In this document: positions 32,861 to 44,890 of the stretch, one piece after another
Numbering within the stretch: the stretch's first letter is position 1
Layout: each line of letters opens with the position of its first letter
Assembly: GCA_014904985.1 (NCBI GenBank)
Contig: MU128946.1
Span: 21,267-85,266, forward strand
Direction of reading: 5' to 3'
DNA: 64,000 bases
Source of the DNA: Hydnum rufescens UP504
Lineage: Eukaryota > Basidiomycota > Agaricomycetes > Cantharellales > Hydnaceae
Translations under genes and position numbers: made by a program
The notes under the pieces: model-generated
The model's database searches: none
What the model was told of the DNA's origin: nothing
What the model saw: the letters and a program-made list of their open reading frames with translations, nothing else

Positions 32861-33970
32861 ACATAATATCTAGGTACTATGTAGTGCATATAAGTCCAGA
32901 GAAGCAAAAGACAACAGTGAAATTGAACAAGATTTGGAATGCACCATATTAAGACCTTAAACACCATTTGGACCCTTCCAAGCATGGTATTGGGTGTTAC
33001 ACTGCTCATATATATGTCTAGTAACATTGGACACAACTTGGATCATCAGGGAGGCTTCTAAAATACAGAAATTTCCTTAATTAGGATATAGTTTATTTCC
33101 TCCACCACAGGTTCAAATCAGGATATTTGGAGGGAAATATTTGGGGGATGATTTTCTGCTAACATATGCCCACCCCACTGGAACTTTTTCAGAAAATTCT
33201 TCCAGGATTTCCATGGGTTTCCTTTTAAGGATAAGTTTGTTCTCCTTACCATAGGCTCAAATCAGCACCTTGGAATGAGATATTTGGAGGATAATATCTC
33301 CTATCATATACCCACCATACTGGAACATTTCTGAAAATTTTAGAGCACCTTCCTTATTAGGGCAAGTTTATTTGCTTCACTGCAGGCTCAAATCAGCAGG
33401 TGAGGGTGAGATCTTTGGGATATACATCTCCTATTCTATGCCTACCAGACCAGAAAATAAACTTGCCCTAATAAGGAAGGTGCTCTAAAATTTTCAGAAA
33501 TGTTCCAGTATGGTGGGTATATGATAGGAGATATTATCCTCCAAATATCTCATTCCAAGGTGCTGATTTGAGCCTATGGGAAGGAGAACAAACTTATCCT
33601 TATAAGGAAACCCATGGAAATCCTGGAAGAATTTTCTGAAAAAGTTCCAGTGGGGTGGGCATATGTTAGGGGAAATCATCCCCCAAACATTTCCCTCCAA
33701 TATCCTGATTTGAACCTGTGGTGGAGGAAATAACTTATCCTAATAAGGAAACTTCTATATTTAGAGCCTCCCTGATGATCCAAGTTGTGTCCAATGTCAC
33801 TAGACATATATATGAGCACTGTAACACCCAATACCATGCTTGGAAGGGTCCCAAATGGTGTTTAAAGGTCATAATATGGTGCATTTCCAAATCTTGTTCA
33901 ATTTCACTGTTGTCTTTTGCTTCTCTGGACTTATATGCACTACATAGTACCTAGATATTATGTACATAAT
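32861..33970. repeat. Inner palindrome of the A2 right half
   Basis: 32861-33455 repeats 29586-30180 in direct orientation. At 33456 (CCAGACCAGAAAATAAACTT) it flips and 33456-33970 is the inverted copy. The two inner arms meet with almost no spacer. Confidence 0.8.
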
Positions 33971-34366
33971 ACATCTGCACTTACCCCCCCCTTGTCATAT
34001 GCTACTGACTGGGAGTTGCCTTATTGAGCTAGCCCGGCCCAGCAATTGCCAGTGTTGAGTTGCAACATACTCAACACATCCTCAACACCACCTCCAAGGA
34101 GACAGAGCTGCCCATGTGGCACCTCTGTCATACCTGAGGCTCTACCCTAGCCTCCTCCAGCATGCAGGGGCTGGATAGAACACAATTGCTTGGTGACCCA
34201 GCAAGTGATCAATCCAGTTCCTGTTGCTGTGGGGCTGTGGGGATCTAACTCACATTGTAGGGGGAACCCTTGACAAATTTTTTTAAATCTTTGGTTAAAT
34301 GAGTCCCATTGACTCCCTCTTTCCAATGGTCCTGGTTGTAATGAAATTGGACCACTGGTTCATGTT

Positions 34367-34660
34367 TTATGGCCATTTTTCTCCCTGATGAGCTGGCATC
34401 CATATCTCCCCCATTTCTCCATCAATTTCCTTCATTTTTGTACCAATGGATGCAGCCCATTGTGCTGTATCCTCATCTCTGAGGATGATTATTTTGGTGG
34501 CTCCAGTGTGGAGCTGCCTCAGATTTCTTGTTTTCAACATCCCTGCCCACCCCCTGCCATGAATTCTTTGTGGATCATGATGTTTGTACCACCATCCAAT
34601 CCAGCTTGATCCCCTCTTTCCAAGGAATGTTATTTCAATAAAATCCAAGCACTCCTTCAC
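34367..34660 (-). CDS. 97-residue frame, right arm of A2
   Basis: Same sequence as 26764-27057, on the other strand, as expected for an inverted arm. Confidence 0.3.
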   Translation of the reverse strand: MKECLDFIEITFLGKRGSSWIGWWYKHHDPQRIHGRGWAGMLKTRNLRQLHTGATKIIILRDEDTAQWAASIGTKMKEIDGEMGEIWMPAHQGEKWP

Positions 34661-34929
34661 ATGCTATGGCCATTTTTGTCTCAAATCACTGCTGTATGCC
34701 ATATATGGCAATATCATTATAGTGCTATTACTATATATAGAAGTATTACATAAGCATTACATAAGCATTACATAAGCATTACATAATACAATTACATAAT
34801 ACAATTACATAAGATTTCAATATATGGCAATATGCCAGTAAATAATATCACCATATATGGAAATATTACATAATCAATTATGTAATAATATTATATAATC
34901 TTGCCATATATGGTGTATTCCCAATATGT

Positions 34930-35490
34930 TGAGGGTTGTTCATGGGTCTGATGGTTCAACTCATGAGTCCAGGGATCAAACCCATGGCTCTGGGGGTCAA
35001 ACTCATGGGACTAGGGGTCAAACTCATGAGTCTAATGGCCCAACTCATGAGTCTGATGCCCAACTCATGAGTCTGATGGCCAAACTCATGAGTCCAGGGG
35101 TCAAACCCATGGGTCTGGGGGTCAAACTCATGAGTCTGATGCCCAACTCATGAGTCTAACAATCCAACTCATGAGTCTAATGGTCCAACTCATGAGTTTG
35201 ATGGTCCAACTCATGGGTCAGAGGGTCCAACTCATGAGTCTGAGGGTCCAACTCATGAGTCTGAGGGTCCAACTCATGAGTCCAGGGCTCAAACCCATGG
35301 GTCTGGGGTCAAAGTCATGGGTCTAGGGGTCAAACCCATGGGTCTAATGCTCTAACTCATGGGTCAGCAGGTCCCACCCATGAGTGGGATGCCCCAGCTC
35401 ATGAGTTTTATTGTCAATACCATGCCCTGACCATGCCCAAATCATGATTTGGCACTGTCCCCTCATGAGTCAATGTAGTCCCCACTCATG
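34930..35490. repeat. ACTCATGAGT minisatellite, right arm of A2
   Basis: About 28 units inverted relative to 25790-26460, followed by the end hairpin (GGACCCTTTGGGT ... ACCCAAAGGGT, 35510-35555). Confidence 0.9.
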
Positions 35491-35578
35491 AGTCCATGAT
35501 GGGTCAAGGGACCCTTTGGGTCCTCTCCTGTGCAGTAAAAGCTGACCCAAAGGGTGTCTAATCTCTATGCCTGGGCTG

Positions 35579-36180
35579 ATCGCCTACTACAAAAAGCATA
35601 ATCACCTGCTACAAAAAGTGGATCACCTACTACACAAAGCATTTCACCTACAACAAGAAATGAAACAGCTACTACAAAAAATGGGCTACCTACTACAAAA
35701 CCATATTACCTGCTATGAAACCCATATTACCTGCTACCAAATGCATATTACCTGCTACCAAATGCATTACCTGCAACCAGCTACATATTACCTGCTACCA
35801 ACCATGTATTACCTGCTACCAACCACATATTACCTGATACCAAACACATATCACCTACTACCAAATACATGTTACCTACTACCAAGGGCATATCACCTGC
35901 TACCAAAAACATAGCACTGGCTATGAAAATGGATTATTTACATGCAATCCTTTTAGTCCAAAGGAACAATGACACAGAGAGTCTAGTGAATGCAGTAGTC
36001 AGCAGTCAACAAAGCTCACACCTGCTTCTGTAGGCTGAGCAAAACTCTAACAGTGATGTTCATGGTGACCAGAATGGGATGTGTGAGACTCCCCCTTTTC
36101 CCCCCCACCCACACAGTCAGTCAGATCTGTTGCTCTCATAGACTGAGATCTGTGAAGCCATTGCATCACAATCTCTCACA
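35579..36180 (+). mobile_element. Satellite element F, copy 3, right piece
   Basis: Resumes the F satellite (GCCTACTACAAAAAGCATAA) exactly as F1 reads after 43000. It runs through the ACCTGCTACCAAATGCATAT units, the non-repeat core (GCAATCCTTTTAGTCCAAAG ... ATAGACTGAGATCTGTGAAG) and stops near the centre of the palindrome. The inverted half is missing here. Confidence 0.8.
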
Positions 36181-37614
36181 CACATGTGCCAGGAAATACC
36201 ACCAATAGTAGAGATAGTGAGACTTGCTAGCACAGAATACAGATCACCTAATACAGAATGTGGATCACCTGATGTATGTCACCAGCTACAGGACCCATAT
36301 CACTTACTGCAGGATCTGTGTAACACCTGCTGTGGACTTGGATTGCCTGCTTTGGCCAAAAAGACTCACATTTGGTTGAGTATTTTGCTTTTTTCTCCAT
36401 GACCAGGGACAAATGGTTTCCATATTTGGAGTCTCCTCAGCAAGGGGCACATTTTCCATATTTGGAAGTGCTCATGTGACTCTCCTTATTTGGCATGTGA
36501 CCTTTACTTGCCTTATTACATAATATTGATTATATAATACATTACATTACCATACATGATGCATCACTACCACCTTCATGATATATCATCTGTGTTATGG
36601 ATATATGACAATGGTATGTGGTACCTGGATGTATGAATTTACCTGGTAGGATATCATGTTTGATATATCCAGTTTACAGGATGGGCTGAGATGTACACTG
36701 TGAAGTATACTGCCATGCCTAGGAACATTTCCAAGTCTTTACAATGCTGTGGGGTAGCCAAGGCTGCAATTGGCTTGTATTTTTTCAGCATTGGTAAGAT
36801 AGGGACTGCCCATACTCATGTCCAGCAACATCTGGATCAGTCATGTGACTGGTTAGGGTTAGGTTTAAGTGCTGAAATCTTGGGCACTGGTACCCAAAGT
36901 TAGTGTACCTTACTCAGGTGGTTTGAACCTTGCATGATGTTGAATAGGGATGCATGTATGTACATATAATGACATGTTAGTGCTTCATTTCCTTCCCCAA
37001 ATCAGCCATGAGTGTGTTGGGTAGGACCCTGTGGCCATGGTATTTTGGATTTTCCCACTGCCTGAGCTCTGTTCAGGCCCTTTCAGTAACTTTGAAATAG
37101 TTTGGAGGGAGGGAATGAGCCCTAACAAACCTTTTTTTGAGCATGAATGCCCAAATTAGATGACCAGATTGTAGCTGCCTGACACTTATGAGGCATAGGA
37201 AGACACTGATGGAGATCTATCTGATGAGATGGGTACTCCTGAATGGTCAAGGAAAATGATCTGAAAATGGAACACGACTCAAATCTAACCTTGCACACAG
37301 ACATCTGGAACTTGCTGAGATTAATTATTTCCTTTTTAGGCCTGCTGAAATTTCAGCATTAAAGAAACCAAAGATGCTCAGAACTGCATTCTAACCATGT
37401 TTCATTTCACACTTTTGGGGTGAGAGGAAAAAGCTATCTCCTCCTGCCCAAGGAAATATTTTTTAATTCTGCCACCACAGGTTGATAGATAAGGAGTATA
37501 TCTACCATTCTGCAGTCACATATTGTCAATACAATGAAGTGTTAAGGATGAGTAGTGTTTACAAAAATGGGCAAAATCAGGTCACCTGATGTTGATGAGT
37601 ATGGATGGTCCCTA
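36181..37614. other. No gene; weak satellite at the start
   Basis: 36235-36350 has a few GGATCACCT-type units related to F. The rest has short frames only (for example 36691-36903) without recognised motifs. Confidence 0.4.
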
Positions 37615-38640
37615 TCTTAGACAACCCCAACTGTGATACCTTTTGACCCAGAAGTTGTATGCTATGATAGCCCACATGACATTTGTGGGGAGCCAGGGTG
37701 ATGCCAGACTCCTACCCATTCATTCAGCAGATACCTCATTTCTCCGAGAAATAACTGAAAAAGAGAAATGAGTTATCTTGCCAAACGACTGGCACAACTT
37801 GTGTTGTGCCTTGTTGTTTCCAAGAATTTATTGACTCTCACCTCAAGGAAAGGGTTGTTTGTGAAGTACTCCAGAGGTACCAATCCTTAGGTATAAACAT
37901 GCAAATATAATGTAATACATGGAATTGAGGAACAAATGCTAAAATTGGAAGGGACTACAAACTGAACCAAGACCAAGCCTACACTACAGCAAGTTTTAGT
38001 TTGACCTGCTCCATACACCTGTGTTTTCTTTGTTGACATTAGTATTCACGTGCCATGTGAATACCGATGTCAACAAAAAGAATGCGGGTGTACTGAGCAG
38101 GTCAAACTAAAACTTGCTGTAGTGTAGGCTTGGTCTTGGTTCAGTTTGTAGTCCCTTCCAATTTTATCATTTGTTCCTCAATTCCATGTATTACATTATA
38201 TTTGCATGTTTATACCTAAGGATTGGTACCTCTGGAGTACTTCACAAACAACCCTTTCCTTGAGACAAGAGTCAATAAATTCTCAGAAACAACAAGGCAC
38301 AACACAAGTTGTGCCAGTCATTTGGCAAGATAACTCATTTCTCTTTTTCAGTTATTTCTCGGAGAAATGAGGTATCTGCCGAATGAATGGGTAGGAGTCT
38401 GGGGTGATGCCAGATTTCCTGATGGCTTCCAGGACCACAGCAATATGGCTTAGGTGTTCTTCAAATGTGTGTGAGTAGACCACTATGTCATTGATGTATA
38501 CCAACATGAATATCCATAAGTAGGGGGCAGGATTTCCTGCATTATGCATTGGAAAATGGGCAGGCTGTTCTTGCATCCAAAGGCATCCAAGCAAACTGGT
38601 GTAGTCCATGGTGGGTTCTCATGGCTGTGGCCAGACACAA
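37615..38640 (-). pseudogene. Ty3/gypsy reverse transcriptase fragment, split by a palindromic insertion
   Basis: Minus-strand reading in order: FGCKNSLPIFQCIMQEILPP, then after a one-base shift LVYINDIVVYSHTFEEHLSH, then VVLEAIRKSG at 38410. After removing 37705-38410 it continues in frame with ITLAPHKCHVGYHSIQLLGQ and KVSQLGLSK to about 37615. This is the palm of a gypsy RT (Y-x-D-D box and the HKC/LGQ region). The first Asp of the YxDD box is Asn (ATC AAT GAC). Both flanks are truncated. The element abuts the plus-strand pol at 38657, so two copies lie head to head. Confidence 0.85.
37705..38401. mobile_element. 697-bp palindromic element with 9-bp duplication in gypsy RT
   Basis: Starts CAGACTCCTACCC and ends GGGTAGGAGTCTG, flanked by perfect GGGTGATGC copies (37696-37704 and 38402-38410). 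The arms are about 330 bp each, near identical, and meet around 38045-38060 (TTCACGTGCCATGTGAA). Excision restores the RT frame across SGITLAPHK. A 9-bp duplication with long inverted repeats is what Mutator-like (MULE) non-autonomous elements show. No coding capacity. Confidence 0.9.
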
Positions 38641-38656
38641 GCTAAAACTCCAGTTA

Positions 38657-41384
38657 ATCAGCCAAAACCATCAGAACCAAAACAAGCATTCCTGAAAATC
38701 CTCCACAGCCAAGTTATCCTCCAGGAATATTGTCCTCCTCAGTAATAAAAGAGCCTGCAACAGAAAAACCTACCCCTGAAAAGGCTGGACCACTTCCAGA
38801 AGAAACAATAGACATAGAAATGGCACTACCTGAGAAACAAATCCCAAAGTATCCTCCAACATATTGTTTTACTACAGAGTTTCAAAATGCCTGTGAAGAT
38901 AAGGAAATAGCAAAGAAAGTACTCAATCAAAAAGTCAAAATAACTCTTGGAGACTTGGATCAGCACATGGGGCAGCCAAAATATTTGCAGCTGGACTTAA
39001 ACTAAAATGTGACTATAATCTCAAACATCAAGGGCCACTTACAGTTAATAATGCTACCTTTAAACTGCATTTTCCAACAACTGAGGCCTCTCTGATGATG
39101 AAGCAGAACAAGATGAATACTATGACCATATATGGACCTTGATGGACAGAGACTTGGGTGAAGATCTATCTCCACAAACACATCCACAAACACAAGAAAA
39201 CTATCAAGCACAAGTAAATCTGGGTGGATCTCTTGGGCCAAATCATTTGTTTGCCATGGATACAAGAAAAATTGTGGCTAAAGCTACAGGCCAGAATGGA
39301 ACCAAAGATGTTGTATTTATGATCAACACAGGATCTGAATTCAGCCTTATCTCCCAGGAAGTCCAGAAAAGATTAAACATGTTATGAGTCATACTCATAA
39401 CCTTGTATATAAGCACATCATGTGACCTTGTGGCCTTGCCACATAAGCACCACACATCCTCCTCCACCATCATTAATAATCCCCTTACCAATCCTCTCTT
39501 GATCTTATTATATAAGCAGCTACTGCTCATACTCTAGCTCCTTAGAAGACCAAGAATATATGTCTCTGTGATTGTCTCTTCTCACCAATCCTCCTTTCAT
39601 CTCAAGTCTCCATGAGAATTCAGTTCTGCCACTTCATTCCTCTGCATTCTTGTCTTCTGTGACAATAAGTAATCCTTGCTTCACAAGCCTCCTCATTTCA
39701 TCAATCATATTAAGGGACCCCTGTTCATTCTTGACCTGATTACATAATCACCTCCCTGAACCATCAACAACCCTTAACAAAACATCCCAATAGACTATGA
39801 TGGACAAAACTGGTCATTACACAGAATCAATAGTGGACCAGAACCCCTTATAGGATGCTGTTGAAACATTCCAATTGAAATAGGAGGGATAAGATTCAAT
39901 CATCACTTCTTTGTTAAAAAGGGAAGCTTTGAAGGCCATGACATACTACTTGGACAACCATGGCTGGTAGGAGTTGGTGCCCAAATCAAATATGAAGGAG
40001 CAACAGATGGAAACCATGGAATGGACATTCAAGTTTATGAAAAGGGAAACCCAACAGGATCATCAATTTCTCTCCATGTTCTTATGAATGAAGAACAAGA
40101 GCAAAATAAACTCATTCTTCAAGCATCAGCAATACCTCCAGGAGAACAGCCACCTGAAGGAAGCAATTCAGGTCCACCACAGCTGCAATATCAATATAAA
40201 TCAAATGAAGTATCATTATTTTGAATAGCACCTAAAACTCCTCTACAAGACTACAAATATTATCACACAGAAGCAACTCCATCTGACCAATCATAAAAGG
40301 AAATTCACCATTCATACCAATATTTGGTAGGGAATTGTCAGAGGCCTTATGACTCCCAGACACATGTACAAAAGACTTCAATCCAAGCACAAATAAGTAC
40401 CTCATGGATGCCATTATTAACAAGGAGAGGATGTCTGCATGATATCTCAATCAAACTTGGAAATCATCTTCAGCAGCATCTGGAAATCAACTTGAAGACA
40501 ATATTGTATGCATTTATGACAAATTAAGGCCAGATTTTGCACAAAAATCTCCAGAAAAAGCAGAGGACTTTAGCTATCAAACTGGCCAGGCCATCAGAAA
40601 TGTTAATAAGATGAAATATAAAACTGTGGATAAAAAGAAAAACCCTATCCCCTTGGAAGTCATTTGAAACCCAGTCATTCATCTTTCCTATAAAGATCTT
40701 CCTCCAACCACACCTCTCCTACTTCCAACACATCCACCTAGCTTCAAAGACTTTCAATACACCAAGAAGCTTACCCCATAGTGCATCAAGAAAATAATTG
40801 ACAACATACCCAATGATTTTCTTTTCAAAGAAGAACTCAATTTACTTCTATATGTGGTTGCTCAAAGAGAAAAAAGTCCCATGTTTGATGAATCAGAATG
40901 AGGGATCTTCAAAACAGAATACTTTCCAGACTATGTTATGGAAATAGTTCCACACATCCCATGGGAATTACCACCAATTCAACCTCCAAAAGGAATTGTG
41001 GCTACACTTATCAAGATGATTAAGGATCAATTAGCAGCTGGGAAATATAAGACATCATGGTCCTCCTATCATTCACAGATGTTTTCAGTGGCCAAGCCTA
41101 AAGGAGGCATTCACATTGTTCATGATTTACAGCCCCTAACCATAGTTTCAGCAAAAGACTCAGGATTGCTGCCAAATATCAATGACTTTGCAGACAGCTT
41201 TGTGGGACACTCAGTCTATATTGCCATGGATCTCTATGCAGGATATGATGGGCATCGACTAGCAGAAGAATCCCAAGAACTCACAACAAGTGGCTCACCA
41301 CTGAGACCTGTAAAGCTCACAACACTGCCTCAAGGATATACAAATTCTGTGCAGGCTGGTCAGCCATATTTTACATCAATCTAA
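38657..41384 (+). pseudogene. Ty3/gypsy gag-pol remnant: spacer, protease, start of RT
   Basis: Frames include a Pro-rich linker (PTPEKAGPLPEE), then the pre-protease conserved part (YCFTTEFQNACEDKEIAKKV), the aspartic protease start (FMINTGSEFSLIS, normally D-T-G) and, across the solo LTR at 39380-39779, IPIDYDGQNW and the flap-side motif GHDILLGQPWL. At 40938-41384 come the RT fingers: PHIPWELPPIQPPKGI, FSVAKPKGGIHIVHDLQPL, YIAMDLYAGYD, LTTLPQGYTNSV. It stops at 41384 before the YxDD box. The catalytic Asp of the protease is Asn, and TGA stands at 39862-39864. This is a dead copy. Confidence 0.85.
39380..39779 (+). mobile_element. 400-bp solo LTR (copia-like) with AAACA duplication
   Basis: TGTTATGAG ... 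CCCTTAACA, flanked by AAACA at 39375-39379 and 39780-39784. Removal rejoins the protease frame (VQKRLN to IPIDYD). It contains TATATAAG and several ATTACATAA-type motifs. The family also occurs at 59782-60176 and (partial) 16475. Its first 20 bases form the hairpin TTATGAGT-CAT-ACTCATAA. Confidence 0.92.
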
Positions 41385-41644
41385 GGCACAAACTGTGGCA
41401 GAATAGGTACCTATGGAGATCAATATATAGTTGGGCCCAATGTGCACCCAAAATTGATTGATTATGGTACGGAGAACAATGTTGTACCCAAATCTGGGCC
41501 CAAGTGGGCTTAACTGGGCTCAACTGGACTCAACTGGCCCCAAATAGGTGACTTCCCAGGTTTTGCTGAACACAAGGAAGACTTGGGCCCAACTCAGAGC
41601 ACTTAGCAGAATTCTGAACTTGTGCATAACACTGAGGATGAAGT
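41385..41644. other. Junction DNA between gypsy RT and KDZ; no gene
   Basis: Contains TTGGGCCCAATG and repeated AACTGGRCTCAACTGG. Repeated at 45500-45770. It may hold the outer end of the KDZ element, which I could not define. Confidence 0.35.
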
Positions 41645-42591
41645 CTATAAATCTACCATTACATTGTCTTGTCCCTCTCCCTCAGACCAATCACCCTCAC
41701 CAATCAGATGATCCAAGTCACCTAGAAATCTGACATCCTCTAACTCTGCAACTGGCTCTAGCTCAACCCCATCATCATCATCAGAGCTCACATCCCCATC
41801 CTCATCTCTTTCCCCCAGCTGTGGGATGCCTTGTAGGGCTTTCCTGCATGTCCAAGGATGGTTGACAGGTGGTGGCATTGAAATACAACTCCAATCTACT
41901 GCACCCACAGGAATAGTGATTGTAGCAAGGCTGTGTTCCCATGTCTTCATCCTGTTAAAGAGAACATGCAAGTGAAGCAATGCAAAGAATGCTACATCAT
42001 CATCTTTGTGGACATTATAATAAGCTTCCAAATCAGGAAAGAGTATTGAAGACTCACACCATTGCTGAACTTGAATACATTGTGGACTGCTTCATATTCC
42101 TCAACAAACCAAGTGCAGAGGTTTGAATACTCAACATCACATTGGTGAAGCTCTTCTTGACAACTTTTGACCTCCTGGGCCACCCTAATTCCATCCCAAA
42201 CCTCCTTATTAGCAAGCCACAAAGGAATCTCCCCCCCCTTGAAGTCCACCATGTTGGCATTCTCCCAAATGTCCTGATTGATGTCCAAATTGAATAATCC
42301 GTCGATCACAAGCTCCAGTGGAACATATGCATCCCTCTGTACACCATTCTTCCCTCACTCCTTCAGCATTTCCTTCCACTTGGCATTGTATTTGTGGACT
42401 GTAGCCTCGATTCCTGGGGCATGCTGTTTAACTGCCTTTTCAACATGGCTCTTGGTTTTCTGATCTGGAGTCTGATCAATTATAGACATGAAATTGGATG
42501 TAAAATTTTGCACACATACCCATGGCCTGACTTGCATGTGCACACTCTAAGTTGGCAAGCTCAAATTTGCGAGCATGGAGTTTTGTGATTA
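41645..42591 (-). pseudogene. KDZ transposase C-terminal part, duplicate copy 1
   Basis: Starts at the element F border with TKLHARKFELANLECAHASQ and continues with HVEKAVKQHAPGIEATVHKY, then LFNLDINQDIWENANM and PLWLANKEVWDGIRVAQEVK, then a Trp-Phe-x-Glu-Glu part (CTWFVEEYEAVH), ending in an acidic tail (DVSSDDDDGVELEPV) with stop at 41645. The order and motifs are those of the C-terminal helical region of KDZ (Kyakuja-Dileera-Zisupton) transposases. Several frameshifts and stops (e.g. after KWKEMLKE). The N-terminal part is at 49887-52446. Confidence 0.8.
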
Positions 42592-44881
42592 CATAACAGG
42601 GCAACTACAAATACCCTTCAAGGCCCTATTTTAACGTATGAAACCCCCCCCTTGAAGGGTCTGGGGATATCAGGTTATTACCTACTACAAGATACATGTT
42701 ACCTACTACAGAGAATCCAGAATTACCTGCTACAAAATGCAGATCACCTACTACAGGACCTTGATCACCTACTATGAGATGCACATTATCTACTATGGGG
42801 GATCCAGATCACCTACTATGAGAGGCACATTACCTACTATGGGGGATCCAGATCACCTACTACAAGATGGAAGTTATCTGCTATACAGGATTCAGATCAC
42901 CTACTACAGAAGGCAAATCACCTGCTATGGGATGCAGGTTACCTACTATGGGATGTGAGTTACCTACTACAGTATGTGGATCACCTACTACAGAATGCTG
43001 ATCACCTACTACAAAAAGCATAATCACCTGCTACAAAAAGCAGACCACATACTACACAAAGCAGTTCACCTACTACAAGAAATGAAACACCTACTACAAA
43101 AAATGGGTTGCCTACTACAAATGCAGATTACCTGCTATGAAATCCAGATTACCTGCTACAAAATGCAGATTACCTGCTATGAAATGCCAGATTACCTGCT
43201 ACAAAATGCAGATTACCTGCTATGAAATGCCAGATTACCTGCTATGAAATGAAGATTACCTGCTATGAAATCCAGATTACCTGCTATGAAATGCAGATTA
43301 CCTGCTACAAAATCCAGATTACCTGCTACAAAATGCAGATTACCTGCTACAAAATGCAGATTACCTGCTACAAAATGCAGATTACCTGCTACCAAATGCA
43401 GATTACCTGCTACAAAATGCAGATTACCTGCTACAAAATGCACATATACCTGCTACCAAATGCAGATTACCTGCTACAAAATGCATATTACCTGCTACCA
43501 AATGCAGATTACCTGCTACAAAACACATATTACCTGCTACCAAATGCAGATTACCTGCTACAAAACAGCATATTACCTGCTACCAAATGCAGATTACCTG
43601 CTACAAAATGCATGATTACCTGCTACCAAATGCAGATTACCTGCTACAAAACACATGCAGATTACCTGCTACCAAATGCAGATTACCTGCTACAAAACAC
43701 ATATTACCTGCTACCAAATGCAGATACCTGCTACAAACACATATTACCTGCTACCAAATGCAGATTACCTGCTACAAAACACAGATTACCTGCTACCAAA
43801 TGCAGATTACCTGCTACAAAACACATATTACCTGCTACCAAATGCATATTACCTGCTCCCAAATGCATTACCTGCAACCAGCTACATATTACCTACTACC
43901 AACCCTGTATTACCTGCTACCAACCACATATTACCTGCTACCAAACATTACCCACTACCAAGAGCATATTACCTGATACCAAACACATATCACCTACCAA
44001 ATACATGTTACCTACTACCAAGGGCATATCACCTGCTACCAAAAACATATCACTGGCTATAAAAAATGGATTATCTACCTGCAATCCTTTTAGTCCAAAG
44101 GAACAATGACACAGAGAGGCTAGTGAATGGAGTAGCCAGCAGTCAGCAAAGCTCACATCTGCTTCTGTAGGCTGAGCAAAACTCTAACAGTGATGTTCAT
44201 GTTCACCAGAATGGGATGTGTGAGACTCCCCCTTTTCCCCCCCACCCACACAGTTAGTCAGATCTGTGGCTCTCATAGACTGAGAGATCTGTGATGCAAT
44301 GGCTATCACATCGATCTCAGTCTATGAGAGCCACAGATCTGACTAGACTGTGTGGGTGGGGGGGAAAAAGGGGGAGTCTCACACATCCATTCTGGGTGAA
44401 CATGAACATCACTGTTAGAGTTTTGCTCAGCCTACAGAAGCAGATGTGAGCTTTGCTGACTGCTGGCTACTCCATTCACTAGCCTCTCTGTGTCATTGTT
44501 CCTTTGGACTAAAAGGATTGCAGGTAGATAATCCATTTTTTATAGCCAGTGATATGTTTTTGGTAGCAGGTGATATGCCCTTGGTAGTAGGTAACATGTA
44601 TTTGGTAGTAGGTGATATGTGTTTGTATCAGGTAATATGCTCTTGGTAGTGGGTAATGTTTTGGTAGCAGGTAATATGTGGTTGGTAGCAGGTAATACAG
44701 GGTTGGTAGTAGGTAATATGTAGCTGGTTGCAGGTAATGCATTTGGGAGCAGGTAATATGCATTTGGTAGTAGGTAATATGTGTTTTGTAGCAGGTAATC
44801 TGGATTTCATAGCAGGTAATCTGGATTTTGTAGCAGGTAATCTGGATTTCATAGCAGGTAATCTGGATTTTGTAGCAGAAA
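42592..44881 (+). mobile_element. Satellite element F, copy 1 (truncated by duplication)
   Basis: Left end CATAACAGGGCAACTAC preceded by TGTGATTA (42584-42591), hairpin ACCCTTCAAGG/CCTTGAAGGGT, satellites TACCTACTA (42670-43100) then ACCTGCTACAAAATGCAGAT (43110-43950), a unique core, and a palindrome centre near 44295. The returning arm ends abruptly at 44881. The long plus-strand frames here (YLLQNADYLLPN repeats) are satellite translated and not genes. Confidence 0.9.
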
Positions 44882-44890
44882 AGAAGACTT

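Larger units (their letters stand above)
25716..35578 (+). mobile_element. Giant palindromic satellite element A2, inserted in element F
   Basis: 9,863 bp. Left end CACCTCAGGCAGATAGATTT plus hairpin; right end (read inward) CAGCCCAGGCATAGAGATTA plus the same stem. The outer 1.7 kb of each side are inverted copies of each other: satellite, AT-rich part, 97-codon frame, then a 250-bp block ending near GGGGGTAAGTGCA. Flanking 7-mers are ATCACCT (25709-25715) and ATCGCCT (35579-35585), a target-site duplication with one CpG-type difference. The middle is filled with other repeats (27454-33970) and a 25-N gap. Confidence 0.8.

Noticed and set aside
43222..44109. A 295-residue plus-strand open frame (and similar ones at 43265-43615, 47462-48163, 48590-49372) in the F satellite
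   Set aside because: It is the ACCTGCTACAAAATGCAG satellite translated; several frames on both strands are equally open and no non-repeat sequence is present.
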